This document shows positions 1 through 8,616 of a stretch of 64,000 bases of DNA, in pieces. The stretch is from Paracoccus benzoatiresistens (lineage in GTDB: Bacteria > Pseudomonadota > Alphaproteobacteria > Rhodobacterales > Rhodobacteraceae): assembly GCF_026913015.1 (NCBI RefSeq), contig NZ_JAPTYD010000002.1, positions 186,001 to 250,000 on the forward strand, in the 5' to 3' direction. The stretch's first letter is position 1; each line of letters begins with the position of its first letter. Made by a program: the position numbers and the translations under genes. Below the pieces are notes generated by a model that was not told where the DNA came from, did not search any database, and saw only the letters and a program-made list of their open reading frames with translations.

Positions 1-26
1 TTGAAGCGGCCCCGACCATCAGAGCA

Positions 27-60
27 AGAAAAAACCCCCTCTGCATCCGCATTGGGGGTT
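27..60 (-). terminator. Rho-independent terminator of the DUF1127 gene
   Basis: Read on the minus strand, AACCCCC and GGGGGTT form a 7-bp stem around a 14-base loop, and a run of six T follows directly. It lies about 30 bases downstream of the stop codon of the DUF1127 gene, which fits a terminator for that gene. Confidence 0.8.
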
Positions 61-88
61 CGTTCGTCTTAACCGGGATGGCTTTGGC

Positions 89-283
89 TTAGAGGCCGCG
101 CGCAATCCGCTCGATGTCGCCGCGGCACAGACCGATATCGTCCAGCTCGCGATCCGACAGGCGGCTCAGTTCCCGACGGGTCACGCGGGCATCGTTCCAC
201 GCGGACAGCATCGAGAAGAAGTTCGCAACGACATTGCCAACGCCACCAACAGCAACACTGCGGTTCAGTTCCATCGTCGACAT
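89..283 (-). CDS. DUF1127 domain protein (64 aa)
   Basis: This is a short basic protein whose C-terminal half carries the DUF1127 signature: an arginine-rich helix followed by LSRLSDRELDDIGLCRGDIE and a basic end. Family members in alphaproteobacteria are small RNA-binding or stress-related proteins (CcaF1 of Rhodobacter is one), but the role of this one is unknown. I chose the ATG at 283 because an AGG lies 8 bases before it. An ATG two codons upstream is too close to that AGG. The much longer open frame to 505 has no support. A good terminator follows the gene. Confidence 0.8.
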   Translation of the reverse strand: MSTMELNRSVAVGGVGNVVANFFSMLSAWNDARVTRRELSRLSDRELDDIGLCRGDIERIARGL

Positions 284-474
284 TTTCATCACCTGTTTCA
301 GAAGTGCCCGACCATCGGGCAGTAGCTTCATGAACAAGGATATAGATTGTGCACCTGCAGAAATGTAGCTGGCGGCTTGGCAAGGCAGATATGCACGGCG
401 TGCAGACTGAATAAGGGGAAAAGGCCCCCTGAAGGTCGCTTTCGGACCCTGGAATGCCGCATTGCGGCATCGGT

Positions 475-1194
475 TTACTGCCAGTCTCCCAAGGCCGCCT
501 GCCACAGCGCAAGTGCCGCAACGGCAGCCGTGTCGGCGCGCAGGATTCGCGGCCCCAAGCTGATGCGACTCACGAAGGGAAGACCCGACAGCCGGGCGCG
601 CTCGGCATCCGAAAACCCGCCCTCGGGGCCGATCAGGATGGCCCAGGGACCGCGCGGCAGGTTCGCCAGCGTCTCGGCGGGACCCGCCATCGCCTCGTCA
701 GCCCAGAGGATGCGGCGGGACGCGTCCCAGCCATCCAGCAGGCGCGACAGGGACACCAGATCGGCCACGGCGGGGACAAAGGTTCCGCCGCATTGCTCGG
801 CCGCCTCGACGGCATGGGCCTGCAGGCGATCCTGGCGGATGCGTTCGGAATTGGTGAAATCGGTCTGCACCGGCAGGATGCGGGCGGCGCCCATCTCGGC
901 CGCCTTTTCGACGATGAAGTCGGTGCGCGCCTTCTTGATGGGCGCGAAGCACAGCCACAGGTCGGGCGGGTCGCGCTGCGGGGCGACCTGCGCCAGCACC
1001 TCCAGCGACCCGCCGCGCTTGGTGGCATCAGCGATGCGCGCCGACCATGCGCCGTCCTGGCCGTTGAAGACCTCGATCACGGCCCCCGGCGGCAGGCGCA
1101 TGACGCCCGACAGGTAATGCGCCTGCCCCGAGTCCAGCGGGACGGCTTGTCCCGCGACCAAGGGGTGATCTATGAACAGCCTGATCCTTGCCAT
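475..1194 (-). CDS. rsmE: 16S rRNA (uracil1498-N3)-methyltransferase RsmE
   Basis: The 239-residue protein methylates N3 of U1498 in 16S rRNA using S-adenosylmethionine. The N-terminal PUA-like part (about residues 1-70) is followed by a SPOUT knot domain with the signatures LIGPEGGFS and LGPRILRADTA, which form the cofactor-binding knot. Length is normal for the family. The start at 1194 gives the expected N-terminus MARIRLFIDHPL, though no clear Shine-Dalgarno sequence precedes it. The gene is divergent from ubiA with almost no space between the two starts, so they must share or overlap promoter DNA. Confidence 0.93.
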   Translation of the reverse strand: MARIRLFIDHPLVAGQAVPLDSGQAHYLSGVMRLPPGAVIEVFNGQDGAWSARIADATKRGGSLEVLAQVAPQRDPPDLWLCFAPIKKARTDFIVEKAAEMGAARILPVQTDFTNSERIRQDRLQAHAVEAAEQCGGTFVPAVADLVSLSRLLDGWDASRRILWADEAMAGPAETLANLPRGPWAILIGPEGGFSDAERARLSGLPFVSRISLGPRILRADTAAVAALALWQAALGDWQ

Positions 1195-1207
1195 GGGGCC
1201 AGACGCT

Positions 1208-2146
1208 ATGCAAAGCCGGACGGAAAGACCAGACGCCGTGGTCGACGCGCCGAAGGGAAACTGGGTGGACACGGCCGCCCCCCCGGCCTGGAGGCCCTGG
1301 CTGCGGCTGTCGCGCGCGGACCGGCCCATCGGCACGTGGCTGCTGCTCTTGCCCTGCTGGTGGGGGATCGGGCTGGCGATGATGGCGGACGCGCCGCGCT
1401 GGTCCGACCTGTGGATCGCCATCGCCTGCGGCATCGGCGCGCTGGTGATGCGCGGGGCCGGCTGCACCTGGAACGACATCACCGACCGCGACATCGACGA
1501 CAAGGTGGCCCGCACCCGGTCCCGCCCCCTGCCCTCGGGACAGGTGACGCTGCGCGGGGCATATGCCTGGCTGGTGGCGCAATGCCTGTTGGGCTTCGTG
1601 ATCCTGCTGACGCTGGATCGGGCGGCGGTCTGGATGGGCGTGGCCTCGCTGGCCCTGGTTGCGGTATATCCCTTTGCCAAGCGATTCACCTGGTGGCCGC
1701 AGGTCTTTCTGGGCCTGGCCTTCAACTGGGGCGTGATGCTGGCCTATGCCGCGCATATGGGGCGGCTGGACGCGGCGCCGGTCGTGGCTTGGTTCGCGGG
1801 CATCGCCTGGACCATCTTCTACGACACCATCTATGCCCATCAGGATGTCGAGGATGACGCCCTGATCGGCGTGAAATCCACCGCCCGGCTGTTCGGCCGG
1901 AACAGCCCGCGCATCCTGGCAGGCTTTGCGGTGCTGACGGTTCTGCTGTTTGCGCTGGCCATCTGGCTGACGGGTCGCAATCTGTTGATTGCCTATGCCG
2001 GGCTTGCCGGCTTTGCGGCGCATCTGGGCTGGCAGCTGTGGAAATTCCAGCCTGATCAAGGGTATGTCTGCCTGCGCCTGTTCCGGTCGAACCGCGATGC
2101 CGGGCTGATCCTTGCGCTGTTTCTTGCGCTTGCGGGGCTCGTCTGA
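1208..2146 (+). CDS. ubiA: 4-hydroxybenzoate polyprenyltransferase UbiA
   Basis: This integral membrane prenyltransferase (312 aa) attaches the polyprenyl chain to 4-hydroxybenzoate in ubiquinone synthesis. Both aspartate-rich motifs of the family are present: NDITDRDIDD and DTIYAHQDVEDD. The rest is a series of hydrophobic helices. The start is ambiguous. ATG at 1208 avoids overlap with divergent rsmE, whereas ATG at 1172 has a better upstream AAGGGG but would overlap the rsmE 5' end by 23 bases. The N-terminal element KGNWVD before the first helix is typical of Rhodobacteraceae UbiA. Confidence 0.93.
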   Translation: MQSRTERPDAVVDAPKGNWVDTAAPPAWRPWLRLSRADRPIGTWLLLLPCWWGIGLAMMADAPRWSDLWIAIACGIGALVMRGAGCTWNDITDRDIDDKVARTRSRPLPSGQVTLRGAYAWLVAQCLLGFVILLTLDRAAVWMGVASLALVAVYPFAKRFTWWPQVFLGLAFNWGVMLAYAAHMGRLDAAPVVAWFAGIAWTIFYDTIYAHQDVEDDALIGVKSTARLFGRNSPRILAGFAVLTVLLFALAIWLTGRNLLIAYAGLAGFAAHLGWQLWKFQPDQGYVCLRLFRSNRDAGLILALFLALAGLV

Positions 2147-2202
2147 TTGCGCGGAGCGCCGCCCGCCGCTAGATCCGAAGCCCAAGGAAACAGCCCAAGG
2201 TC

Positions 2203-4377
2203 ATGCCCATGCCCCGCAGGCGGCTTGCCTCGTCCATCACCACGCTTCTTGCCCTGTCCGCCGCGGGCGGTCTGTGCTGGCTGGGCGCCGACACGGCGGC
2301 CAGCTATATCGAACAACGCTCGCGCCAGGATGTGGAACAGGCGCTGCAGGCGTCGGGGCAGGATTGGGTCAGCGTCGCAACCGATGGCCTGCAGGTCCGC
2401 CTGACCGGCACCGCCCCGACCGAGGTGGACCGCTTCCGCGCCATGACGCAGGCGGGCACGGTGGTCGATCCCTCGCGCGTGGTGGACGCGATGACCATCG
2501 CCTCGGCCGAGGCGATGGCGCCGCCCGACTTCAAGGCGGAACTCTTGCGCAATGACGAGGGGATCTCGCTGATCGGGCTGGTCCCTGCCTCGACCGACCG
2601 GAACGGGCTGGTGCGGATGCTGCGATCCGAGACCGCCGCCCCGCAGGTCACCGACTTGCTGGAAACCGCCGACTATGCCGTGCCCGAGGGGTGGGATGCG
2701 GCGATGCAATACGGCCTGCGCGCCGCGCAGATGGCGCCCCGGGCCAAGATATCGATCCAGCCGGGGCGCGTCACGATCTCGGCCATCACCGACAGCCGGG
2801 ATGACAAGGGCCGTCTGGAAACCGCCCTGCGCAAGGCGCTGCCGGCGGGGGTGGATCTTGTCACCGACATCTCGGCCCCGCGCCCGGTCATCGCGCCCTT
2901 CGCGCTGCGCTTTGTCATGGATGGCGGGGGCGCGCGCTTCGAGGCCTGTGCCGCAGATACCGAGGAAGGCCGCGACCGCATTGTCGCGGCCGCGATGAAG
3001 GCGGGGGCGGCGGATGTTCCGGCCTGCACGCTGGGGCTCGGCGCGCCCTCGCCCGACTGGGCCGATGCGGCGGCGGCGGCGATCGGGGCGGTTGCAGGCC
3101 TGGGCCAGGGCGCGGTCACGCTGTCGGATGCGGATGTGTTCGTAACGGCGCCGCCCGGGGTCGACAAGGCCACCTTCGACACCGCCGTGGCGGGGTTGCA
3201 GCGCGTCCTGCCCCCCGTCTTCTCGCTGCAATCCGAACTGGAAACCGCCCCCGACAAGGCCCTGCAAGGCCCCGCCGAATTCACCGCCACCCTGTCCGAC
3301 GCCCAGGTCCTGAGCATGGAGGGCCGCATCAGCGACGAGCGGATGCGGGAAACCGTGGACAGCGTCGCCCGCGCGCGCTTCCCCACCGTCCAGGGCAGCC
3401 TGACGAACGACCCGTCGGTTCCCGGGGGCTGGACCGTGCGCGTCATCGGCGCGCTCGAGGCGCTGAACACCCTGGAAGCGGGCAGCGTGCGGGTCACGCC
3501 CGACCTGATCCGCGTCACCGGCACCTCGGGCGATCCGGCGACGCCCGAAGGCGTGGCGGCGCGGCTGGCCGAACGCTTGGGACCGGGGGCGCGCTATGAA
3601 CTGGCGATCCGGTACGACCGGCGGCTGGATTCGGCGTTGAACCTGCCCGACGGCCCGGAATGCGTGCGCCAGCTGAACATCGTGATGTCGGAATCCGAGA
3701 TCGGCTTCGAGCCGTCAAAGGCCGCCATCGCGGGCGATCCCGCGCCCACGCTGGACCGGCTGGCGGGCATCATGGCCGAATGCGCGGATTTCCAGCTCGA
3801 GGCGGGCGGGCATACCGACACCCAGGGATCCGAGGGCTTCAACGCCGACCTGTCGCGCGGCAGGGCGCAGGCCCTTGTCGCCGCCATGGCGGACGCGGGC
3901 ATCGACGTGACCAACATGACCGCGCGCGGCTATGGCGAAAGCCAGCCCATCGCCAGCAACGAGACCGAGGAAGGGCGCGAGGAAAACCGCCGCATCGAAT
4001 TCCGGCTGCTTTCGGATTATCCGGTGCGCAGCGCGCCCCTGCCCGCGCCGGTCACGCTGTCGGGCGTGACCGCCGAGCCTGCGCCGCCCGACCAGCCCGC
4101 CGAGGATCCGATCGGCCCCCTGCAGCCCGATTTCAACCCCGCGCCGATGTTCGGCCCCGTCCGGCCGGATGCCGCCGCGCCGCAGCCGCAGATGTTCGGC
4201 CCCGACATCCCGCAGGCCAGCATCGGACCGATGGCCCCCGCGACGGTCGGCGCCAGCGAGGTCTTCCAGACGCTGGACGAGCGCGAGGAAAACATTAGGC
4301 TTCCCGTGCAGACCCCCACGCCCGAGACGCCGCGTCCCGCGCCCCGTCCGGACGAGGAGGGCGCGCCCGCCGAATGA
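2203..4377 (+). CDS. OmpA family envelope protein with C-terminal peptidoglycan-binding domain
   Basis: The 724-residue protein starts with a basic N-terminus and one hydrophobic segment (about residues 8-28), a signal peptide or anchor. A long middle region looks like repeated BON-type units. The OmpA C-terminal domain lies at about residues 488-603, with AGGHTDTQGSEGFN and ARGYGESQPI plus the ENRRIEFRL end that binds diaminopimelate in peptidoglycan. A proline-rich tail of about 120 residues follows. It probably tethers the envelope to the cell wall. Two adjacent ATGs (2203, 2209) are possible starts. The downstream small membrane protein at 4400 is probably cotranscribed. Confidence 0.85.
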   Translation: MPMPRRRLASSITTLLALSAAGGLCWLGADTAASYIEQRSRQDVEQALQASGQDWVSVATDGLQVRLTGTAPTEVDRFRAMTQAGTVVDPSRVVDAMTIASAEAMAPPDFKAELLRNDEGISLIGLVPASTDRNGLVRMLRSETAAPQVTDLLETADYAVPEGWDAAMQYGLRAAQMAPRAKISIQPGRVTISAITDSRDDKGRLETALRKALPAGVDLVTDISAPRPVIAPFALRFVMDGGGARFEACAADTEEGRDRIVAAAMKAGAADVPACTLGLGAPSPDWADAAAAAIGAVAGLGQGAVTLSDADVFVTAPPGVDKATFDTAVAGLQRVLPPVFSLQSELETAPDKALQGPAEFTATLSDAQVLSMEGRISDERMRETVDSVARARFPTVQGSLTNDPSVPGGWTVRVIGALEALNTLEAGSVRVTPDLIRVTGTSGDPATPEGVAARLAERLGPGARYELAIRYDRRLDSALNLPDGPECVRQLNIVMSESEIGFEPSKAAIAGDPAPTLDRLAGIMAECADFQLEAGGHTDTQGSEGFNADLSRGRAQALVAAMADAGIDVTNMTARGYGESQPIASNETEEGREENRRIEFRLLSDYPVRSAPLPAPVTLSGVTAEPAPPDQPAEDPIGPLQPDFNPAPMFGPVRPDAAAPQPQMFGPDIPQASIGPMAPATVGASEVFQTLDEREENIRLPVQTPTPETPRPAPRPDEEGAPAE

Positions 4378-4399
4378 ACCGCAACCTGACCGGACCCGC

Positions 4400-4720
4400 A
4401 TGAACCGCACCGAATTCATCACCGCCACCGCGCTTGTTCTTTTCGGAGCCTTTGTGCTGGGCTGGTTCGCATGCTGGCTGATCGGGCGGCTGACCCGCGT
4501 CTCGCACTCCGATATCGGCGACCTGGAGCGGAAGCTGCAGGATGCGGAACGCCAGCGCGAAACAGCCGTCGCGATGCTGGAGAAACGCGAGGCGGATCTG
4601 TCGACCCGCCTGGCCGCGGCAGAGGCGGAACTGGAAACCGCCATGGGCGGGTTGCGCGAAAGCCGCACCGAGATCGAGGAATTGCGCGACTATATCGAAC
4701 GCAAGCTGGCGCGGCGTTAG
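4400..4720 (+). CDS. Small membrane protein with coiled coil (106 aa), unknown function
   Basis: One hydrophobic helix (about residues 8-28, ending in a tryptophan-containing FACWLIG) is followed by a charged, heptad-like region rich in Glu, Arg and Leu up to a basic C-terminus. This suggests a bitopic protein with a cytoplasmic coiled coil. It starts 22 bases after the OmpA family gene and is probably in the same operon, so a role in envelope organisation is a guess from context. I do not recognise a named family. Confidence 0.7.
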   Translation: MNRTEFITATALVLFGAFVLGWFACWLIGRLTRVSHSDIGDLERKLQDAERQRETAVAMLEKREADLSTRLAAAEAELETAMGGLRESRTEIEELRDYIERKLARR

Positions 4721-4741
4721 GGCGCCGCCGAAACGGCGCCC
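4720..4741. terminator. Hairpin between convergent genes
   Basis: GGGCGCCG and CGGCGCCC form an 8-bp stem around the loop CCGAAA, exactly between two convergent stop codons. There is no T run, so termination in either direction is plausible but not shown. Confidence 0.5.
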
Positions 4742-4748
4742 CAGGCGG

Positions 4749-6113
4749 TCACGCGACCTCGGCGAAGACCTTCTTCAGCGCCCGTTCCAGCTTGTCGAAG
4801 ATCTCGTCCATCTGCGCCTCGGTCAGGATAAAGGGCGGGCAGAGCACGATGGACTGGCCCAGCGGGCGGCAGATCAGACCCAGGTCGGTGCAGGCATTGG
4901 CGATGCGTTCGCTGACCGACAGGCTGGAGTCGAACGGGGTCTTGGTCGCCTTGTCGCGCACGGCCTCCAGCGCCCACATGAAGCCCACGCCGCGCAATTC
5001 TCCGATATGGTCGCTGCGATCCATGATGGCGCGCAGACCGGCCTCCAACCGGGGGGCGAGGCGTTTCACGTTCTCGGCCAGCCCTTCGTTCATCACCACG
5101 TCGATGGCCTTCAGCGCGATGGCGCAGCCGACCGGGTGGCCCGAGGCGGTGAAGCCATGCGGAAATTCCTCGATCCGGTCGATGGCGGCCTGCAGCCGGT
5201 CGGTCAGATCCGGCCCCAGGATCACCGCGCCCATCGGGAACAGCCCCGCGGTCAGGTTCTTCGACGAAATGATCGCGTCGGGCATGAAGTCATAGGTCAG
5301 GCAGCCCCAGGTGTTGCCGGTGCGCCCGAAGCCCGTGATCACCTCGTCCGCGATCATCGGGATGCCGTATTTCCTCAGGATCGGCAGCACCGCCTGGAAA
5401 TAGCCCTGCGAGGGCGGGATCACGCCCCCCGCGCCCTGCACCGGCTCGGCAAAGAAGCCCGCGATGGTGTCGGGGCCTTCGCGCAGGATCGTGTCCTCCA
5501 GCTCGCGCGCGAGGCGGGCGGTGAACTGCTCCTCGGTCTCGCCCTCGGTGCCATAGCGCCAGTAATGCGGGCAGGTCAGGTGGATGAAGCCTGGCAGCGG
5601 CAGGCCGAAGACCTCGTTATAGGGCTTGCCGGTCATGGAGGCCGAAATCACCGTGACACCGTGATAGGCGTTCCAGCGCGTCAGGATCTTGCGGCGCTCG
5701 GGCTTGCCCTCGCTGGCGTGCAGGAACCACAGCATCTTGACCATGGTGTCGTTCGCCTCGGACCCCGAGTTCGTGTAGAACACCTTGCCGCGCTCGAACG
5801 GGGATACCTCGACCAGCTTTTCCGACAGCATCACGGTCTGGTCGGACAGCCGGCCGAAAAAGGCGTGGTATCCGGGAAAGCGGTCGTATTGCGCCTTGGC
5901 GGCCTCGGCCAGGCCCTTGTGGTCGAAGCCCGCGACCATGTTCCACAGCCCGGAATTGGCGTCCAGGTAGCGCCTGCCGTTCACATCGACGACATAGGGT
6001 CCCTCGCCATGGGTCAGGACGACCGCGCCACGGCTTGCGACGCTGGGCAGGTCCGTGAAGCCATAAAGCGAATAGGCGTCGGCGCGGGCTTCCCAGCTTT
6101 GCGGTTTGTTCAT
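4749..6113 (-). CDS. Class III omega-aminotransferase (PLP-dependent)
   Basis: The 454-residue enzyme moves amino groups between an amine or omega-amino acid and a keto acid, probably pyruvate. It has the class III layout: GVTVISAS after the PLP phosphate loop SGSEAND, then the DEVITGFGRTG motif whose aspartate binds the PLP ring nitrogen, then the PLP lysine in IISSKNLTAG. From memory it closely resembles the structurally characterised Paracoccus denitrificans aminotransferase. The start at 6113 is chosen because GGAGG lies 5 bases upstream. An in-frame longer frame adds 19 residues without support. It stands alone, so the physiological substrate cannot be read from context. Confidence 0.9.
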   Translation of the reverse strand: MNKPQSWEARADAYSLYGFTDLPSVASRGAVVLTHGEGPYVVDVNGRRYLDANSGLWNMVAGFDHKGLAEAAKAQYDRFPGYHAFFGRLSDQTVMLSEKLVEVSPFERGKVFYTNSGSEANDTMVKMLWFLHASEGKPERRKILTRWNAYHGVTVISASMTGKPYNEVFGLPLPGFIHLTCPHYWRYGTEGETEEQFTARLARELEDTILREGPDTIAGFFAEPVQGAGGVIPPSQGYFQAVLPILRKYGIPMIADEVITGFGRTGNTWGCLTYDFMPDAIISSKNLTAGLFPMGAVILGPDLTDRLQAAIDRIEEFPHGFTASGHPVGCAIALKAIDVVMNEGLAENVKRLAPRLEAGLRAIMDRSDHIGELRGVGFMWALEAVRDKATKTPFDSSLSVSERIANACTDLGLICRPLGQSIVLCPPFILTEAQMDEIFDKLERALKKVFAEVA

Positions 6114-6180
6114 CGGTGCCTCCATCGACAGGTGTGCCCGCAGGCTAGCCGGGCCGATGAAGGCGTTCAATGGGGGCGGC

Positions 6181-6651
6181 TCATGCCCTCGCGGCAGCCT
6201 CCAGGGGGGCGAGGTCGATCTTGGACATCGTGAAGAACACGGGCCAGACCTTGCCCGCCTGCGGGCCGGCCAGCAGCTCGGTCGCCCGCGCCGGCGTGAT
6301 CTGCCAGGACATGCCGAAGCGGTCCTTCAGCCAGCCGCATCTCGAGGGCGTGCCGCCATTCCCGATCAGCGCATCCCAAAGATGGTCGGTTTCCGCCTGA
6401 TCCCTGGTGGCGATGCTGATGGACGCGGCCTCGGACAGCTGGAACTCGGGCCCGCCATTGATCGCCTGGAAGGGCGTCCCGGCCAGGGTGAAGTCGATGG
6501 CCAGAACGGTTCCGGCCGGCGCCAGGCCCATTTCCTCGACATAATGGCTGATGGCGTCGATGCGGCTGTCGGGCAGCAGCGAGACATAGAAATCCACCGC
6601 CTCCGCCGCCTGCCCGTCGAACCAGAAGCAGGCCTTGACCTTGGCATTCAT
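6181..6651 (-). CDS. VOC family protein (PhnB/3-demethylubiquinone-like)
   Basis: The 156-residue protein has the paired beta-alpha-beta-beta-beta repeat of the vicinal oxygen chelate fold, with a DRFGMSWQ motif near the end of the core that is typical of the PhnB-like subgroup. The substrate is unknown. Its ATG overlaps the stop of the upstream VOC gene by 4 bases (ATGA), and AAGGGG lies 8 bases before it, so the two are translationally coupled. It is the last gene of a tetR-SRPBCC-VOC-VOC operon. Confidence 0.82.
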   Translation of the reverse strand: MNAKVKACFWFDGQAAEAVDFYVSLLPDSRIDAISHYVEEMGLAPAGTVLAIDFTLAGTPFQAINGGPEFQLSEAASISIATRDQAETDHLWDALIGNGGTPSRCGWLKDRFGMSWQITPARATELLAGPQAGKVWPVFFTMSKIDLAPLEAAARA

Positions 6652-7070
6652 GGCTGCGCCCCTTTCGATCCGGTGAAGGACAGCATCCATGGAATGCCGA
6701 AGCGGTCGCGGAACATCGCGAAGCGTTCGGCCCAGAAGGTCTCGCCGGGCGCCATGGCGATCGCCTCGGCCCCGTCGGACAGCGCCGCGAAGACCCGGTC
6801 GAATTCCGGCGCCGAGGGCGTCTCGACCGTCACGGAAAAGCCTTGCGGCCGGTCATACATGCCCTCGGGATTGTCCGAGGCCATCACTAGGCTGCCGTCC
6901 AGGTCCACGGCCATGTTCATGACCAGGTCGTCGCCGCCCGGCATCCGGCTGTCGGCGGGTGCGTCGCCGTTGCGGAAGACGCCCGTGACCTTGCCGCCAA
7001 GCGTTTCGGCGTAGTGGGTCATCGCCTCCAGGCAGTTGCCCTTGAAGAACAGATAGATGGTCGGTTTCAT
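6648..7070 (-). CDS. VOC family protein (PhnB-like glyoxalase fold)
   Basis: This 140-residue protein begins MKPTIYLFFKGNC and contains FRDRFGIPWML, the same subgroup signature as its downstream neighbour. The two are related but clearly diverged. Such proteins are often found with AHSA1/SRPBCC proteins as small paired ligand-binding or enzyme modules, and the reaction is unknown. GGAGGG lies just before the start at 7070. The gene overlaps the next VOC gene by ATGA and follows the SRPBCC gene by 10 bases. Confidence 0.82.
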   Translation of the reverse strand: MKPTIYLFFKGNCLEAMTHYAETLGGKVTGVFRNGDAPADSRMPGGDDLVMNMAVDLDGSLVMASDNPEGMYDRPQGFSVTVETPSAPEFDRVFAALSDGAEAIAMAPGETFWAERFAMFRDRFGIPWMLSFTGSKGAQP

Positions 7071-7080
7071 CGCGCCCTCC

Positions 7081-7545
7081 TCACAAAGTCTTCGCCAGGG
7101 ATTCCAGCTGGTCGGCCGCCGCGTTCCAGCCGGGGTGAAAGCCCATGGCCTCGTGTTCCTGCCGGGCCTCGGCGGTCCAGTGGAGCGCGCGGGCGACATA
7201 GCGGGTCTTGCCGTCGCCCGCGTCCTCGAAGGTCACATGGGCGGCCATGAAGGGCTTGCCCGACGGGATCCAGCCGGGTGCGAAGGCGTCGGTGAAGACC
7301 AGCCTTTCGCCGGGCACCAGTTCCAGGAAGACACCGGTGTTCGGGAACTCCTCGCCATTCGGGCCGTGCATGGTGGTGGAGAATTCGCCGCCGGGGCGCA
7401 GGTCAAGAACCGCATCGGTGACATGCCAGGGCTTGGGGCAGAACCATTGCTCCAGCAGCGCGGGCTCGGACCAGCAGCGCCAGATGGCGGCGCGGGGCGC
7501 GTCCAGCTCGCGGTCAAGGACCAGTTCGTTCGGCAGATCTTTCAT
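7081..7545 (-). CDS. SRPBCC (AHSA1-like) domain protein
   Basis: The 154-residue protein has the AHSA1/START-like pattern: RELDAPRAAIWRCWSEP at the front, LLEQWFCPKPW, and a C-terminal helix HPGWNAAADQLESL. This fold makes a deep hydrophobic ligand cavity, and no specific ligand can be named. Its start overlaps the tetR stop by 4 bases (7542-7545), so it is coupled to the regulator, a common arrangement for regulator-plus-AHSA1 pairs. Confidence 0.85.
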   Translation of the reverse strand: MKDLPNELVLDRELDAPRAAIWRCWSEPALLEQWFCPKPWHVTDAVLDLRPGGEFSTTMHGPNGEEFPNTGVFLELVPGERLVFTDAFAPGWIPSGKPFMAAHVTFEDAGDGKTRYVARALHWTAEARQEHEAMGFHPGWNAAADQLESLAKTL

Positions 7546-8171
7546 GTCGTCTCCTCCCTCGGTTTGAACAGCAGCATCAGGTAGCGCTTCAGATGATCGA
7601 CGCTGCCAGTGGCCAGGGCGGGGTCATCCGCCGCCTTGGCCAGGACAAAGGCGCCTTGCAGGACCGCCTGCATATGGGCGGCAAGGCTGGCGGCGGTGAA
7701 GCCCGCCACCTTGCGTGCAGCCATGGCGGCGGCAAGATCGGCTTCCAGCGTCGCGGCATGGCCGAAGATCGACTCGGCGCAGGCAGCCCTGATCGCCGGA
7801 TGGGCGTGATAGGCTTCCGAGGTCATGGTGCCGACCAGGCAGGTGAATTCCTCGACCCCGCCCGCGATGATGTCGCGGCGGAAATCCACATAGGCCAGCA
7901 CCCGGTCCAGAGGGTCGGGGTGGTCGTGATAGGGCGCCTGCGCGAACAGCGCGCCGGTGGTTTCCGACCAGTGCTGCGCGGCGGCCACCCCAAGCGCTTC
8001 CTTGCTGGGGAAGTGGTGGAAGAAGGCCCCCTTCGTCACCCCCGCCGCGCGGCAAAGCTGATCGACGCTGGTGGCGGCAAAGCCCTGCCGCCGCACGATG
8101 TCGCGGGCGGCCTCCAGCAGCCTGGTCCGTGCGTCGCCCTTGTCGGGATCGGTGTTTGTCCTGCGTGCCAT
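7542..8171 (-). CDS. TetR/AcrR family transcriptional regulator
   Basis: The 209-residue repressor has an N-terminal helix-turn-helix at about residues 15-60, including FAATSVDQLCRAAGVTKGAF and FHHFPSKEAL, followed by a ligand-binding domain of the TetR C-terminal type. It heads the operon with the SRPBCC and two VOC genes. A palindromic site ATACC-N8-GGTAT sits 10 bases upstream of its start codon, so autorepression is likely. The inducer is unknown. Confidence 0.92.
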   Translation of the reverse strand: MARRTNTDPDKGDARTRLLEAARDIVRRQGFAATSVDQLCRAAGVTKGAFFHHFPSKEALGVAAAQHWSETTGALFAQAPYHDHPDPLDRVLAYVDFRRDIIAGGVEEFTCLVGTMTSEAYHAHPAIRAACAESIFGHAATLEADLAAAMAARKVAGFTAASLAAHMQAVLQGAFVLAKAADDPALATGSVDHLKRYLMLLFKPREETT

Positions 8172-8180
8172 GGGTGTATC

Positions 8181-8198
8181 ATACCAACCAGTCGGTAT
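8181..8198. promoter_or_regulatory. Putative TetR operator
   Basis: ATACC AACCAGTC GGTAT is an 18-base inverted repeat with 5-bp perfect arms; the inner bases AACC and AGTC-GG read as the diverged arms ACC.A...T.GGT. Its placement 10 bases upstream of the tetR ATG and its similarity to sites bound by other TetR proteins support an autoregulatory operator. This is inference from position and symmetry. Confidence 0.65.
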
Positions 8199-8227
8199 GT
8201 TCGGCAACCAAAGGAAATCCAGCCGGA

Positions 8228-8554
8228 TCAACGGTGGCGCAGCCCGATCATGTCCAGTTCCGCCTCGATCCCCGACAAGGGGGCGGCGCGAACCTCGGCC
8301 ACCAGCGAATCGAAGCGCTCGCGCAAGTCGGCCTTTTCCGCGCCCCGGCAGTCGTTCCAGGGGCGGCCCTGCAGGGACATCGCCAGAACGTAATAGCCGA
8401 TGAAATGGGGCCGCTCGCCCGCGACCAGCAGCGCGCGATAGGCCGCGTGCGCGCCGATCCGGCGCAGGGTGGCGGCATCGGGCACGCCCGCGGCGATCAG
8501 TGCCCTGGCCGTCGCCGGGCCGATATTGGTGATCGTCGTCAGGTCGCTGTCCAT
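8228..8554 (-). CDS. Stand-alone TfoX/Sxy C-terminal domain protein
   Basis: The 108-residue protein matches only the C-terminal half of TfoX/Sxy: the helix-hairpin-helix start [18 protein letters not shown] and the end LQGRPWNDC followed by an acidic-basic helix. The N-terminal TfoX domain is absent. In other bacteria TfoX promotes competence gene expression with CRP; the role of the isolated domain is unknown. It is read toward tetR with 56 bases between them and lies divergent from miaB, sharing a 62-base spacer. Confidence 0.78.
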   Translation of the reverse strand: MDSDLTTITNIGPATARALIAAGVPDAATLRRIGAHAAYRALLVAGERPHFIGYYVLAMSLQGRPWNDCRGAEKADLRERFDSLVAEVRAAPLSGIEAELDMIGLRHR

Positions 8555-8616
8555 GGCCTGCTTTCCAAACGCTCGTGTTTGCTGTATCAGCACGCGATCC
8601 CCAAGGACAGCACGGC

